The translations under genes and the position numbers were made by a program. The notes beneath the pieces were generated by a model. It made no database searches. It saw only the letters and a list, made by a program, of their open reading frames with translations, and had not been told where the DNA came from. Below are positions 1-8,161 of a stretch of DNA of 64,000 nt, piece by piece; the stretch's first letter is position 1, and the number at the start of each line of letters is the position of its first letter. The stretch spans positions 1 through 64,000 of the forward strand of contig NZ_RAPN01000005.1 of the NCBI RefSeq assembly GCF_003610535.1. The letters run 5' to 3'. The DNA is from Mangrovibacterium diazotrophicum. Its GTDB lineage: Bacteria > Bacteroidota > Bacteroidia > Bacteroidales > Prolixibacteraceae.

Positions 1-1901
1 TCCGTTGCATTGAAGCTGTAGTCGATGTATTGAGTACAGTCATCCAGCCACATCACTTCACCCGCTACACCTGCCAGTGTGCCCGAGGTTTGTCCACCAA
101 CGCCACAGTTGTCCGTCCAGCTGGTGGTCACTTCTGACGGCCAATCCGGGTTACAACCATCCAGGGTCATGTCATCCATGTCGGCAATAACCGGTGCGGT
201 CATATCATGAATCGTGATAATCTGGCTCACTGAAGTCGTGTTACCACAAGCATCAGTATAAGTCCAGGTACGGGTAATGGTTTCCGGACAGCTTTGTCCG
301 TCAGACTCATCAACACCCAGCACTTCACCGCTGCCGTCACAGTTATCCGTCCAGCCCAACATACCTGCAGCCGGAACATCTACTGCACACTCGTAGGTAA
401 TATCACCAGGTACTTCAGCAAACACCGGAGCTACCGCATCAGGATAAACCGTAAAGGTTGCACCGCACGAATCCATCTTCCCGCAATAATCTACGGCCTT
501 GATCCAATGAGTTGCGGTGAAGCCGCAAGAAGCTCCCTCTGGAAGATCCTCCGGTAAATCATCTCCTCCCATTGTTACCGTAACCGGTTCGGTTGAATTT
601 CCGGTTCCTTCAACATAGCTAAATTGAACTCGCCAATTATCCCATTGTTCCTCGAGATCAACTTCAGCACAAGGCTCAAATTCAAGGTCGCCGGGGCAAC
701 TAACAACCGGTGGGTTACTTAGCACATTCACCTGCGCAGGCGGTCCGGGGAAGTCTTTTAATTCCGCAGTCCCGGATTCTCCTGAAGTCCGGGTGCGTGT
801 AAATACAGTTGCAATCCCAAAACAAGGATTAATAGTCTCATCGAAGAAAGCACTCAAGTTGATAGCCCCCTCGCACCATTGATTAATATCGTAATAGGGA
901 AGCATTCCGGTGTACCCGGCGCCTCCATTGGAACCGACCAAAGTTACCTGCTCTACATTTCCAAATGCAGGAAAATGCACATAGGTTTTCTCCGTGTTTA
1001 CTGTTGCGAGAATCGTTCCGTGAGGATAATCGGTAAATGGAACGTATTCATAAGTTCCACCAACATTCTGCCAAATCAGAACGATGACGTTCGCAACCGG
1101 CCCACCGTTTGTAAACTCAACGGTGACCAAAATATCTCCGGGAGTCCGTCCGCCTGTTGCAGCATCGGCTTCAGTTACAAATTTTCCATAATAATACCCG
1201 GCATTGTCCATTCCCAGGGTATCCATATAAAATGGCTTTTGCAGGAACTCGAAGTCGATATAACTACTACCATTCGTTACCTCGCGGTCAGCGGCCCAAG
1301 CCACCCACAGATCATCCGGATTACCTGGATTTCCGTCGATTCCGATAATGCTGGAATTACCACGGGTAAAAATTACACCAGCATTCTGAATCTCGTTTTT
1401 GTTCGGATTTGAGCCGACACCCCATTCATAAGTACTGGGGTTATCGTTAATCTTGTTTCTTCCGGTAAAAATCGTTGGATCCTTATTTGTAATATCATCA
1501 ACATACCGAACGACCGTGTAATCAGCCACGCCGGGAAAACTGTTTTCCGATACATCAAAATAAGGAGGATCAGCAATTGGCAAAATATCAAATACACCGC
1601 CGCCATCTCCGGGGTATACCTGATCCCAATAAAAAATATCTCCGGCAGTTCCATAATTTTGAGGAAACCCGGAGGTATTATCCGTAAGTCCAAATACGTG
1701 ATTCGCGTACGCGTTGCCGTCAATCGCCGTACCATTTGTCGGGGCCTGTACAGGAGCGATCCCCTGAATATTTCCCGTTGTTTGTGCGACCGATTTGTTC
1801 GGCATTACCATCGCCAGTAGAATCACCAAGAGTATAGGTACAGAAAAGCGCCAACAACCATAACTACTCTTTTTAGAGGTAGAGATGTAAACGTCTGTCA
1901 T
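1..1901 (-). CDS. Large secreted HYR/Ig-like repeat protein (N-terminal part; runs off the window)
   Basis: Reading leftward from an ATG at 1901-1899 the frame stays open to base 1, so at least 633 residues are present and the C terminus is missing. A basic start, a hydrophobic stretch (about residues 18-35) and an A-Q site form a signal peptide. After a roughly 350-residue unique N-terminal region come Cys-containing modules with phrases such as TDNCDGSGEV and TRTWTYTDACGNTTSVSQ, typical of HYR/Ig-like repeats in Bacteroidota surface proteins. Such proteins often end in a T9SS sorting domain, but that part is outside the window. Likely an adhesin or surface protein (inference). Confidence 0.75.
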   Translation of the reverse strand, partial: MTDVYISTSKKSSYGCWRFSVPILLVILLAMVMPNKSVAQTTGNIQGIAPVQAPTNGTAIDGNAYANHVFGLTDNTSGFPQNYGTAGDIFYWDQVYPGDGGGVFDILPIADPPYFDVSENSFPGVADYTVVRYVDDITNKDPTIFTGRNKINDNPSTYEWGVGSNPNKNEIQNAGVIFTRGNSSIIGIDGNPGNPDDLWVAWAADREVTNGSSYIDFEFLQKPFYMDTLGMDNAGYYYGKFVTEADAATGGRTPGDILVTVEFTNGGPVANVIVLIWQNVGGTYEYVPFTDYPHGTILATVNTEKTYVHFPAFGNVEQVTLVGSNGGAGYTGMLPYYDINQWCEGAINLSAFFDETINPCFGIATVFTRTRTSGESGTAELKDFPGPPAQVNVLSNPPVVSCPGDLEFEPCAEVDLEEQWDNWRVQFSYVEGTGNSTEPVTVTMGGDDLPEDLPEGASCGFTATHWIKAVDYCGKMDSCGATFTVYPDAVAPVFAEVPGDITYECAVDVPAAGMLGWTDNCDGSGEVLGVDESDGQSCPETITRTWTYTDACGNTTSVSQIITIHDMTAPVIADMDDMTLDGCNPDWPSEVTTSWTDNCGVGGQTSGTLAGVAGEVMWLDDCTQYIDYSFNAT

Positions 1902-2323
1902 AACTACATAAATTTAGATTTGATAGTGTTCAGTGTTGGCCCCGACTCAAAAACCAGTTATTAAAAATGAGCCCGAACCAATTACAAAACCTTAGGTTTG
2001 AACAAAAAAATTCCCTTAATCACAGGGAATCGCAATAGAGAGCAGCAGACCTCCAGCCTGCAAATCATAAAAAAAGGTAAGGGAAAACCCATAGGCGGTC
2101 AATCAGGAATCTTACGGATATTTTTCTCAGTAGAAGTGCCAATTGAATATTCACCAAAGCCGCATCAACAGCGACTTTGCAGTAGACCAAATCATTCAGA
2201 AAGAAAAAATAAGTGGAAAATTGAGAATGAAATTTTTCAGATTGGACTGACTGAATTAAATGATGGGGGAAGCCCCCAAGAAAGAACCGAAGAAAGCGTC
2301 AACTTGAAAATAGAATTTGCGCA
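1902..2323. other. Intergenic region upstream of the surface-protein gene
   Basis: About 420 bases with no convincing gene. An open frame at 1998-2327 on the plus strand has no recognisable protein features and overlaps the 3' end of the opposite gene, so it is not called. The region holds one copy of the GGAATYTTMCGGATA element (2106-2120), about 205 bases upstream of the start at 1901. Confidence 0.5.
2106..2120 (-). promoter_or_regulatory. Shared 15-bp upstream element, copy 1
   Basis: Matches GGAATYTTMCGGATA, which recurs at 3337-3351 and 4945-4959. It lies upstream of the minus-strand surface-protein gene. It sits inside a longer stretch (2099-2125) that is nearly identical to 3330-3355. 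A binding site for a LuxR/NarL-type regulator encoded nearby is an inference. Confidence 0.4.
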
Positions 2324-3187
2324 CTAAGGATTTACGCCCTTCACTTCGAACTCGACACTCGCGATGATCTCATCGCCGACCTTTGCCTCGGCTGTCACTA
2401 AAATGGTGTCTTTGGAAATATGTTTGCTAATCCGCCCCACGAAAGTGACAAACTCACCCGCAAATGCCAGCCTGTAAGCCCGAATAGTAGTGTACGGACT
2501 GATTAATTTCGAATAGCCGGGAATGTGTTTTTTGAAAAGTTCGAAACCGAGCTCACCGAATAAGTTACCGACCAGTGCCACGGGGAGAGCCGGGTATTGC
2601 CGGAAATGCCCTTCGCAATCATTCGGACGAATAACACCATAATCAGCCTTGAGACGATCACCTTCAAACACCAGATTCGTCAAGTTACGACGGTTTTTAT
2701 ACGGACTTTCAATGTTTTCAATTTCCTCCTCCACCTTGTTCTTCCCGTAAAATTTCGTAAAAATGGCAGGGCTCATAATCATGTACTCCACCTCGGCCGT
2801 GTACAGCAGTTCGTTGTGCTCGCCCAACAACTCTCCGTAAACTTTCCCCTTGCTTTTTTCGGCTAAAACCGGGATAGCATATAAATTCAGGTAGGGAGCA
2901 TCGTAAACCAAATCGCTTTTCCGATCGAGTATGGCGTGAATGGCCAAATAATAGTGCCGTTTCTTAAAGTGGAATCCCATTGCCAACACTATCGACCCCA
3001 AGATTGCCAAATGCCTGCCACATTCTGCGCCTCCAATCGGTCCGCCTTCATCCGGATTTAAATATTCATTGTAAATTTTTGCTTTCAATCCCCCATATTC
3101 CAGCAATTCCAGATCCTGCAAAATATTATAGGGTTCTTCCACCATGATCAACTGATCCAGTTTTATTTCAACTTTATTCTGATCCAT
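2324..3187 (-). CDS. Hypothetical protein, possible double-hotdog fold
   Basis: A 287-residue soluble protein without signal peptide or membrane segments. Two similar halves can be seen: each has a glycine-rich helix start (GGAECGRHLAILGS near residue 53 and ALPVALVGNLFGELG near 205) followed by strands ending in phrases like LVTAEAKVGDEIIASVEFEV. This arrangement recalls the double-hotdog fold of acyl-thioester dehydratases and thioesterases. No catalytic His/Asp set is evident, so the enzymatic role is unknown. It lies between the surface-protein gene and two response regulators and has a copy of the shared upstream element 150 bases before its start. The fold assignment is inference only. 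Confidence 0.5.
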   Translation of the reverse strand: MDQNKVEIKLDQLIMVEEPYNILQDLELLEYGGLKAKIYNEYLNPDEGGPIGGAECGRHLAILGSIVLAMGFHFKKRHYYLAIHAILDRKSDLVYDAPYLNLYAIPVLAEKSKGKVYGELLGEHNELLYTAEVEYMIMSPAIFTKFYGKNKVEEEIENIESPYKNRRNLTNLVFEGDRLKADYGVIRPNDCEGHFRQYPALPVALVGNLFGELGFELFKKHIPGYSKLISPYTTIRAYRLAFAGEFVTFVGRISKHISKDTILVTAEAKVGDEIIASVEFEVKGVNP

Positions 3188-3336
3188 GAATTACGAAAAA
3201 GGAATTAACAGCTAACAGCATTCAATCATAATATTCCGGCAGAAAACAGCGCGATCCGCCGACCAAAGAGGAGACCAACGTTCAATTACCACATAATTGA
3301 AAAAAAGATAGATGATTCAGCAGGGCCATTCAATCA

Positions 3337-3351
3337 GGAATTTTCCGGATA
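3337..3351 (-). promoter_or_regulatory. Shared 15-bp upstream element, copy 2
   Basis: GGAATTTTCCGGATA, the same element as at 2106-2120 and 4945-4959. It lies 150 bases upstream of the hotdog-like gene and 42 bases downstream of the response regulator stop. Confidence 0.4.
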
Positions 3352-3392
3352 TTTTATGTCGAAAAGAACACGCGCCAAAAAACAACTATTCC

Positions 3393-4046
3393 TCAAATAA
3401 TCAAATGATTGTGAAAAGCATACTTAACCATTTCGGCCGTCGACTTTAACCTCAATTTTGTCAGAATATTTTTTTTGTGCGTTTCCACTGTACGAGGGCT
3501 GATAAACAGTTTTTTGCCTATTTCTTTATAAGTTAACCCCTGGCAGAAGAGCTTCAGGATTGAGATTTCCCGTTCGGTAAGGGTATTTTTCTTTTTAAGA
3601 ACCAAGGCATTTCGCTTACCCGATGGCGAAATCTCCGCCAGCCATTTCTGCATTTCGCGCGGCAGATAGGTCGACCCCGAAATGATCTTTCGGATCGCAC
3701 ACTTCAGATCCTCCGGAGTTTCATTTTCGAACACGAAACCTTTAACTCCCAATTTGACGTGATCGGTGAAGCAATCCGAAAACTGCATGCTGGTCAGCAA
3801 AACAACCGGCAAATCCGGGTATCTCCGGATTACTCTGCGAATCAGGCGAATTCCGCCATTGTCGCAATGCAGAATGTCGAAGAGAAGAATATCCGGCGAT
3901 TTCTCTTCGATCTCTTTCAACAAATCGCTGATGGAATTTGCAGCCACGACAATTTCAAGTTGGTTTTGCTCAGCCAATACCGATTTCAAGCCTGAACTAA
4001 ACAGATTATAGTTCTCAAAAATCGCAATTCTCACAGGCCTTTTCAT
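3393..4046 (-). CDS. LuxR/NarL-family response regulator (degenerate receiver)
   Basis: 217 residues. The N-terminal receiver domain (about 1-125) keeps the phosphoacceptor Asp57 (LLFDIL) and a Thr in VVLLTS, but only one residue of the acidic pair is acidic (E11-N12), and the conserved beta-5 lysine is replaced (GFVFENE). The C-terminal GerE/LuxR helix-turn-helix (about 150-217) is intact: LTEREISILKLFCQGLTYKE, then SPRTVETHKKNI. No histidine kinase is adjacent. The next gene upstream encodes a paralogue with the same layout. Its own upstream region holds a double inverted repeat (4210-4249). It is probably a DNA-binding transcription regulator; control by phosphorylation is uncertain. Confidence 0.88.
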   Translation of the reverse strand: MKRPVRIAIFENYNLFSSGLKSVLAEQNQLEIVVAANSISDLLKEIEEKSPDILLFDILHCDNGGIRLIRRVIRRYPDLPVVLLTSMQFSDCFTDHVKLGVKGFVFENETPEDLKCAIRKIISGSTYLPREMQKWLAEISPSGKRNALVLKKKNTLTEREISILKLFCQGLTYKEIGKKLFISPRTVETHKKNILTKLRLKSTAEMVKYAFHNHLII

Positions 4047-4209
4047 GAATCAATCCTCCACTAAATTTGAATATACCACTAACTTTAAATTGTTCGCATG
4101 GAGTTAAATTGGGCCGGTATTGATTACTTGGTTTTTTCGGAATCTGTCACTTTTTCACCTGAGGGAGTCGATGGACAAGCAAGTTACGAAAACTGGCTAA
4201 GCGATTTCA

Positions 4210-4249
4210 ATCCGTAAAAAAACGGATAGCTATCCGTGATTTCACGGAT
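4210..4249. promoter_or_regulatory. Tandem inverted repeats of ATCCGT
   Basis: Two adjacent palindromes: ATCCGT, six A, ACGGAT (4210-4227), and ATCCGTGA, TT, TCACGGAT (4232-4249; 8-bp perfect arms). They lie about 165-205 bases upstream of the response regulator start at 4046 and just past the end of the second regulator gene. The half-site ACGGAT also occurs in the shared 15-bp element. A regulator operator is likely; a terminator is less likely because no T run follows on either strand. Confidence 0.5.
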
Positions 4250-4284
4250 TATTTGTAAACATTCGGATTGAAAATGGAGAAAAA

Positions 4285-4932
4285 TCAGTCAACAAGCTTC
4301 ATACGCATGGCATATTTCACCAGGTCAACAGGAGTAGACAAGTTCAACTTTTCGAGCAGGTTATTTTTGTGCGACTCAACCGTTCGCGGACTAATCGACA
4401 ATATATCGGCAATTTGTTTGTAGGAAAGTCCTTCGGCAATCAGCTTGAGAACCTGTTGCTCGCGCGGGCTTAAATCCAGTAACTCTTTTCCGGCATTGTT
4501 GGCTTTCTGAAGTCCTTCTAGTAATTTCTTCTCAAGTCTCCTTTCTGACATTTCAAAGTAAATCTCGCCGTTCAAAACACGGCTCATGGCCTCCAATAGA
4601 TTTTCCCAGGAATCCTCTTTCCATATCACAGCCCGCACGCCCATCATCACGGCATCCAATACCGCGCCTTCGCTTGCACCGATCGCCAATGCAACAACCG
4701 GAATATCGGGATGACCTCCCCTTAAAAAATTGAGTATGGAAAACACGTCGTCCTGAAGAAGGGTCAAATCCAATAGAACAATTTCCGGCACGTTTCTTTT
4801 AAACTCCGAAAAGAATTCAGCAGGTTTTGAAACCTCCCCAACCACCCTAAACCGCCCGTCGTTTTCGAACAACATTCCTAAGCCCTTTCGCAATATGTGG
4901 TTATCACCAGCAATTACGATCTCTTTATTCAC
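4285..4932 (-). CDS. LuxR/NarL-family response regulator (second copy)
   Basis: 215 residues with a receiver domain followed by a LuxR helix-turn-helix. Asp55 (IVLLDLTLL) fits the phosphoacceptor and the beta-5 lysine is present (AVIWKED), but the switch Thr/Ser is replaced by Ala (VVALAIG). The HTH region reads LSPREQQVLKLIAEGLSYKQ, then SPRTVESHKNNL. The start is GTG at 4932-4930, since an in-frame stop lies just upstream and GGAG precedes it by 4 bases. It is divergent from recR and paralogous to the regulator at 3393-4046. A copy of the shared element lies immediately before its ribosome-binding site, suggesting autoregulation (inference). Confidence 0.88.
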   Translation of the reverse strand: MNKEIVIAGDNHILRKGLGMLFENDGRFRVVGEVSKPAEFFSEFKRNVPEIVLLDLTLLQDDVFSILNFLRGGHPDIPVVALAIGASEGAVLDAVMMGVRAVIWKEDSWENLLEAMSRVLNGEIYFEMSERRLEKKLLEGLQKANNAGKELLDLSPREQQVLKLIAEGLSYKQIADILSISPRTVESHKNNLLEKLNLSTPVDLVKYAMRMKLVD

Positions 4933-4944
4933 AACTCCATGTAC

Positions 4945-4959
4945 GGAATTTTACGGATA
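4945..4959. promoter_or_regulatory. Shared 15-bp upstream element, copy 3
   Basis: GGAATTTTACGGATA, between the divergent response regulator (start 4932) and recR. A TACGGA half-site overlaps it at 4942-4947, so the site contains two direct TACGGA copies nine bases apart. Confidence 0.4.
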
Positions 4960-5001
4960 GGGTTTTAGACCCACTCGCTCAGAAAATACGATATTCTTGA
5001 G

Positions 5002-5029
5002 TTGAAATAGATTTCCATTATTAAATTTG
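5002..5029 (+). promoter_or_regulatory. Putative recR promoter
   Basis: TTG at 5002-5004 and TAAATTTG at 5022-5029, 17 bases apart, resembling the Bacteroidota -33/-7 pair. The spacing is slightly short. The recR start follows about 25 bases later. Confidence 0.4.
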
Positions 5030-5053
5030 AGCGCAACAAACACTTCCACAAAT

Positions 5054-5680
5054 ATGATGACAGAAAAATTTCCTTCCCGGCTGCTGGAAAATGCGGTGAA
5101 TGAATTCTCAAAATTACCCGGGATTGGAAGAAAAACAGCTTTACGATTGGTGCTCCATTTACTGAAGCAGGAGACGAACGATGTGGAAATTTTTGGGAAC
5201 AGTATCATTCAGGCAAGAACGGAAATCAAACATTGCAAAGTTTGTCACAACATATCCGATCATGACGTTTGCAACATCTGCAGCCAACCGGATCGCAGCG
5301 GCGAAATCATCTGTGTGGTAGAAACGATTCGCGACGTAATGGCCATTGAGAACACCCGGCAGTTTATCGGCTTGTACCATGTTTTGGGTGGAATCATCTC
5401 GCCGATGGACGGAATCGGACCTTCTGACCTGGAGATTAACTCGCTGGTTGAGCGTGTAAAAGAAGGCACGGTAAGTGAGGTTATTTTGGCGCTCAGCACA
5501 ACCATGGAGGGAGACACCACAAACTTCTACATTTATAAAAAGCTGAAAGACTACAACATCAAAATTTCAACCCTGGCCCGGGGCGTCTCGGTTGGTGATG
5601 AACTGGAATATGCAGACGAGCTCACGCTCGGTCGTTCCATCAAAAACCGACTCGACTTCGAAAGTTCGCTATCTCAATAA
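5054..5680 (+). CDS. recR: Recombination mediator protein RecR
   Basis: About 208 residues. RecR works with RecO (and RecF) to load RecA at gaps and stalled forks. The N terminus carries the helix-hairpin-helix with [17 protein letters not shown], followed by a four-cysteine zinc motif ([16 protein letters not shown]) and a Toprim domain ([14 protein letters not shown] and [11 protein letters not shown]). A longer frame starts at a TTG at 5027, but the tandem ATGs at 5054 and 5057 match the family's usual N terminus. The glycosyltransferase gene begins 7 bases after the stop, so they are probably co-transcribed. Confidence 0.95.
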   Translation: MMTEKFPSRLLENAVNEFSKLPGIGRKTALRLVLHLLKQETNDVEIFGNSIIQARTEIKHCKVCHNISDHDVCNICSQPDRSGEIICVVETIRDVMAIENTRQFIGLYHVLGGIISPMDGIGPSDLEINSLVERVKEGTVSEVILALSTTMEGDTTNFYIYKKLKDYNIKISTLARGVSVGDELEYADELTLGRSIKNRLDFESSLSQ

Positions 5681-5687
5681 GCTCAAT

Positions 5688-7637
5688 ATGAAGTTGTCCG
5701 TCATCATCGTTAATTATAATGTGAAGCATTTTCTGGAGCAATGTTTACGCTCCGTGACCGATGCGTTGACGGGAATTGACAGTGAGATTCTGGTTGTTGA
5801 CAACAATTCGGTTGACGGCTCCTGCCTGATGGTGAATGATAGCTTCCCAAAAGTCAAGCTGATAGAAAACAAAGAGAACACAGGTTTTTCGAGAGCCAAC
5901 AACCAAGCCATTTCCGTTGCCCGAGGCGAATACATTCTGCTGCTCAACCCGGACACACTGGTTGAGACGGACTGTTTCCGAAAATGTGTTGCTTTCATGG
6001 ACGAACATCCGGAAGCTGGTGGCTTGGGCGTGAAAATGATTGACGGCAAGGGCCATTATTTGCCCGAATCGAAAAGAGGAATTCCAACGCCGTGGGTGTC
6101 GTTTTGCAAAATATTCGGGTTGACGGCTTTGTTTCCTCATTCTCCCCGCTTCGCCGGATATTACCTCGGACATCTATCCAATACGGAAACCCACGAAGTT
6201 GAAGTTTTGGCCGGTGCCTTCATGCTGCTTCGGAGCGCCGCACTGCAAAAAGCGGGCTTGCTGGACGAGCAATTTTTCATGTACGGTGAAGACATCGACC
6301 TCTCCGTTCGAATTCGACAAAGTGGCTATAAAAACTATTACTTCCCCGAAACCAAGATTATTCATTATAAAGGAGAAAGCACAAAAAAAGGTAGTCTTAA
6401 CTATGTCAAACTGTTTTACAAGGCGATGCTCCTTTTTTCAAAAAAACACTTTTCGGGCCGGCAAAATCAACTCTTCAATTTCACCATTAACCTCGCCATC
6501 TATTTTCGTGCTTTGCTGTCTGTTGTCAGCAGAGTGGTTGCGGCAATTCTGCTGCCCTTGATTGACGCTTTAATCATCCTTCTCGGTTTTTACCTTTTGA
6601 TCCCCGTTTGGGAAACCTTTCAGTTTGAAGCCGATCATTTTCCGCCCGAATTCTTCAAGCTCGTAGTTCCCGGGTACACCCTTATCTGGATTGTGACATT
6701 ATTATTTTTCCATGCCTACCTGCGACCACTCTCAATCGGAAAGCTACTTCGCGGAATACTGGCGGGCGGTGTTCTGGTCATGTTGTTCTATTCATTCCTG
6801 AACGAGAACTGGCGTTTCTCGCGAGCTCTGATCGTACTGGGTACTTGCTGGAACCTGCTAATGCTACCACTAATCCGCTACTCATTAAGTAGTACTAAGC
6901 TTGGCATTTTTCGGATCAAAGGCTATCGAGCAAGTAAAATAGTTGTGATTGCCGGTACCGAGGAGGCTGAAAGAATCCTCAGCTTGCTGGAAAATTCAGA
7001 CTTCCGCTACGAGCTGACCGGGCTAATCGCTCCGGACAACAAAGTTCCCGGATCAATCTACTTGGGAAATTTCAGCCAAACCATCGAAATTATCGATATC
7101 CATCGGCCCGACGAACTGATTTTTAGCGGGAAAGATGTACCACCGGCCGAAATTATCGATTGCATGCTCGATCTGAATGACAAGAACATTCATTTTAAAA
7201 TTGCCCCACAGGAAAGTCTGTCGATTATCGGGAGCAGCTCGCCCAATGCAGCCGGAGAGTTTATCAACCTGAAGTCAAACCCGCTTTCAAAAAAAACGAA
7301 CCTTACATTGAAACGATTGCTCGACATCAAACTGGCAATCATACTGATCATCTTTTTTCCCGTCTTGTTTTTCAGCTTTTCGGATGTAAAAGGATTGATA
7401 AGAAATTGTCTAGCTGTTATTTCGGGTAAAAAAACATGGATCGGCTTTGCCAGCCCGATCAGTTCCGACATCCATTTGCCGAAGCTGAAACAAGGGGTAT
7501 TGACACCCTCTTCGCCATTCGAATTTCGATATTCAGCCGCGAAAATATTGGATAATGACCGTGTGTATGCCAAAAATTACCGAATTTTAACCGATCTGGA
7601 ATTGATATTCCGCAACTGGAAAATCCTGGGACAATGA
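5688..7637 (+). CDS. Glycosyltransferase family 2 fused to a WcaJ-like sugar-phosphotransferase remnant
   Basis: 649 residues from the ATG at 5688. Residues 1 to about 280 are a GT-A glycosyltransferase: MKLSVIIVNYN, VVDNNSVDGS, LLNPDT, and MYGEDIDLSVRIRQSGY followed by a late histidine. Several membrane helices follow (about 285-430), then a Rossmann-like segment (KIVVIAGTEEAERILSLLE), then a region resembling the C-terminal end of polyprenyl-phosphate sugar phosphotransferases (LKRLLDIKLAIILI, LPKLKQGVLTP, TDLELIFRNW). The basic and acidic catalytic motifs normally found between these are absent. It probably acts at the inner membrane in polysaccharide or glycolipid assembly; the C-terminal half may anchor or regulate. 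A frame upstream to 5592 overlaps recR and was not used. Confidence 0.8.
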   Translation: MKLSVIIVNYNVKHFLEQCLRSVTDALTGIDSEILVVDNNSVDGSCLMVNDSFPKVKLIENKENTGFSRANNQAISVARGEYILLLNPDTLVETDCFRKCVAFMDEHPEAGGLGVKMIDGKGHYLPESKRGIPTPWVSFCKIFGLTALFPHSPRFAGYYLGHLSNTETHEVEVLAGAFMLLRSAALQKAGLLDEQFFMYGEDIDLSVRIRQSGYKNYYFPETKIIHYKGESTKKGSLNYVKLFYKAMLLFSKKHFSGRQNQLFNFTINLAIYFRALLSVVSRVVAAILLPLIDALIILLGFYLLIPVWETFQFEADHFPPEFFKLVVPGYTLIWIVTLLFFHAYLRPLSIGKLLRGILAGGVLVMLFYSFLNENWRFSRALIVLGTCWNLLMLPLIRYSLSSTKLGIFRIKGYRASKIVVIAGTEEAERILSLLENSDFRYELTGLIAPDNKVPGSIYLGNFSQTIEIIDIHRPDELIFSGKDVPPAEIIDCMLDLNDKNIHFKIAPQESLSIIGSSSPNAAGEFINLKSNPLSKKTNLTLKRLLDIKLAIILIIFFPVLFFSFSDVKGLIRNCLAVISGKKTWIGFASPISSDIHLPKLKQGVLTPSSPFEFRYSAAKILDNDRVYAKNYRILTDLELIFRNWKILGQ

Positions 7638-8161
7638 ACCAACCTTCGCTTTCGTATGGTAACATCAGCCTTCGCCCTTTGGAGCCGGAGGATCTTGAAT
7701 TGTTATACCTGTGGGAAAACGATTCTTCAATCTGGCAGGTCAGCAATACGCTGGCTCCCTTTTCACGCTATATTTTAAGGCAATACATTGAAGAGTCGCA
7801 TCGGGATATTTACGAAACCAAACAACTTCGACTGATTATTGAGAACGAATCGGGAGATCCGGTTGGCGCCGTTGACCTTTTCGATTTTGAGCCTTTCCAC
7901 CAGCGTGCCGGTGTTGGCATTTTAATTTATGCAACTACTGACAGGCAAAAAGGATATGCCGCCGATGCACTGCAGCTAATGTGCCAATATGCCAAAGAGG
8001 TACTTGGATTGCACCAGCTTTATGCCAACATCGGAGCAAATAACCCCGCCAGCGTGGGACTCTTCGAAAAATCTGGGTTTCAACTTTCCGGAAGAAAAAA
8101 AGATTGGCTAAAATTGCTGTCCGGTCGAGTGGATGAATTCCTGTATCAAAAGATTTTATAA
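7634..8161 (+). CDS. GNAT-family N-acetyltransferase (RimJ/SpeG-like)
   Basis: 175 residues, with a single GNAT domain. LRPLEPEDLELLYLWEND opens the domain. GVGILIYATTDRQKGYAADA covers the acetyl-CoA-binding motif A region, and NIGANNPASVGLFEKSGFQ is motif B. This resembles the ribosomal-protein and spermidine acetyltransferase branch. The start overlaps the preceding stop (ATGA at 7634-7637), so translation is probably coupled to the glycosyltransferase. The substrate cannot be deduced. Confidence 0.88.
   Translation: MNQPSLSYGNISLRPLEPEDLELLYLWENDSSIWQVSNTLAPFSRYILRQYIEESHRDIYETKQLRLIIENESGDPVGAVDLFDFEPFHQRAGVGILIYATTDRQKGYAADALQLMCQYAKEVLGLHQLYANIGANNPASVGLFEKSGFQLSGRKKDWLKLLSGRVDEFLYQKIL

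Noticed and set aside
1998-2327. 109-residue open frame on the plus strand
   Set aside because: No family features, contains the shared regulatory element, and overlaps the 3' end of the opposite gene.
5592-5687. N-terminal extension of the glycosyltransferase
   Set aside because: Lies inside recR in another frame; the GT2 domain starts at the ATG at 5688.
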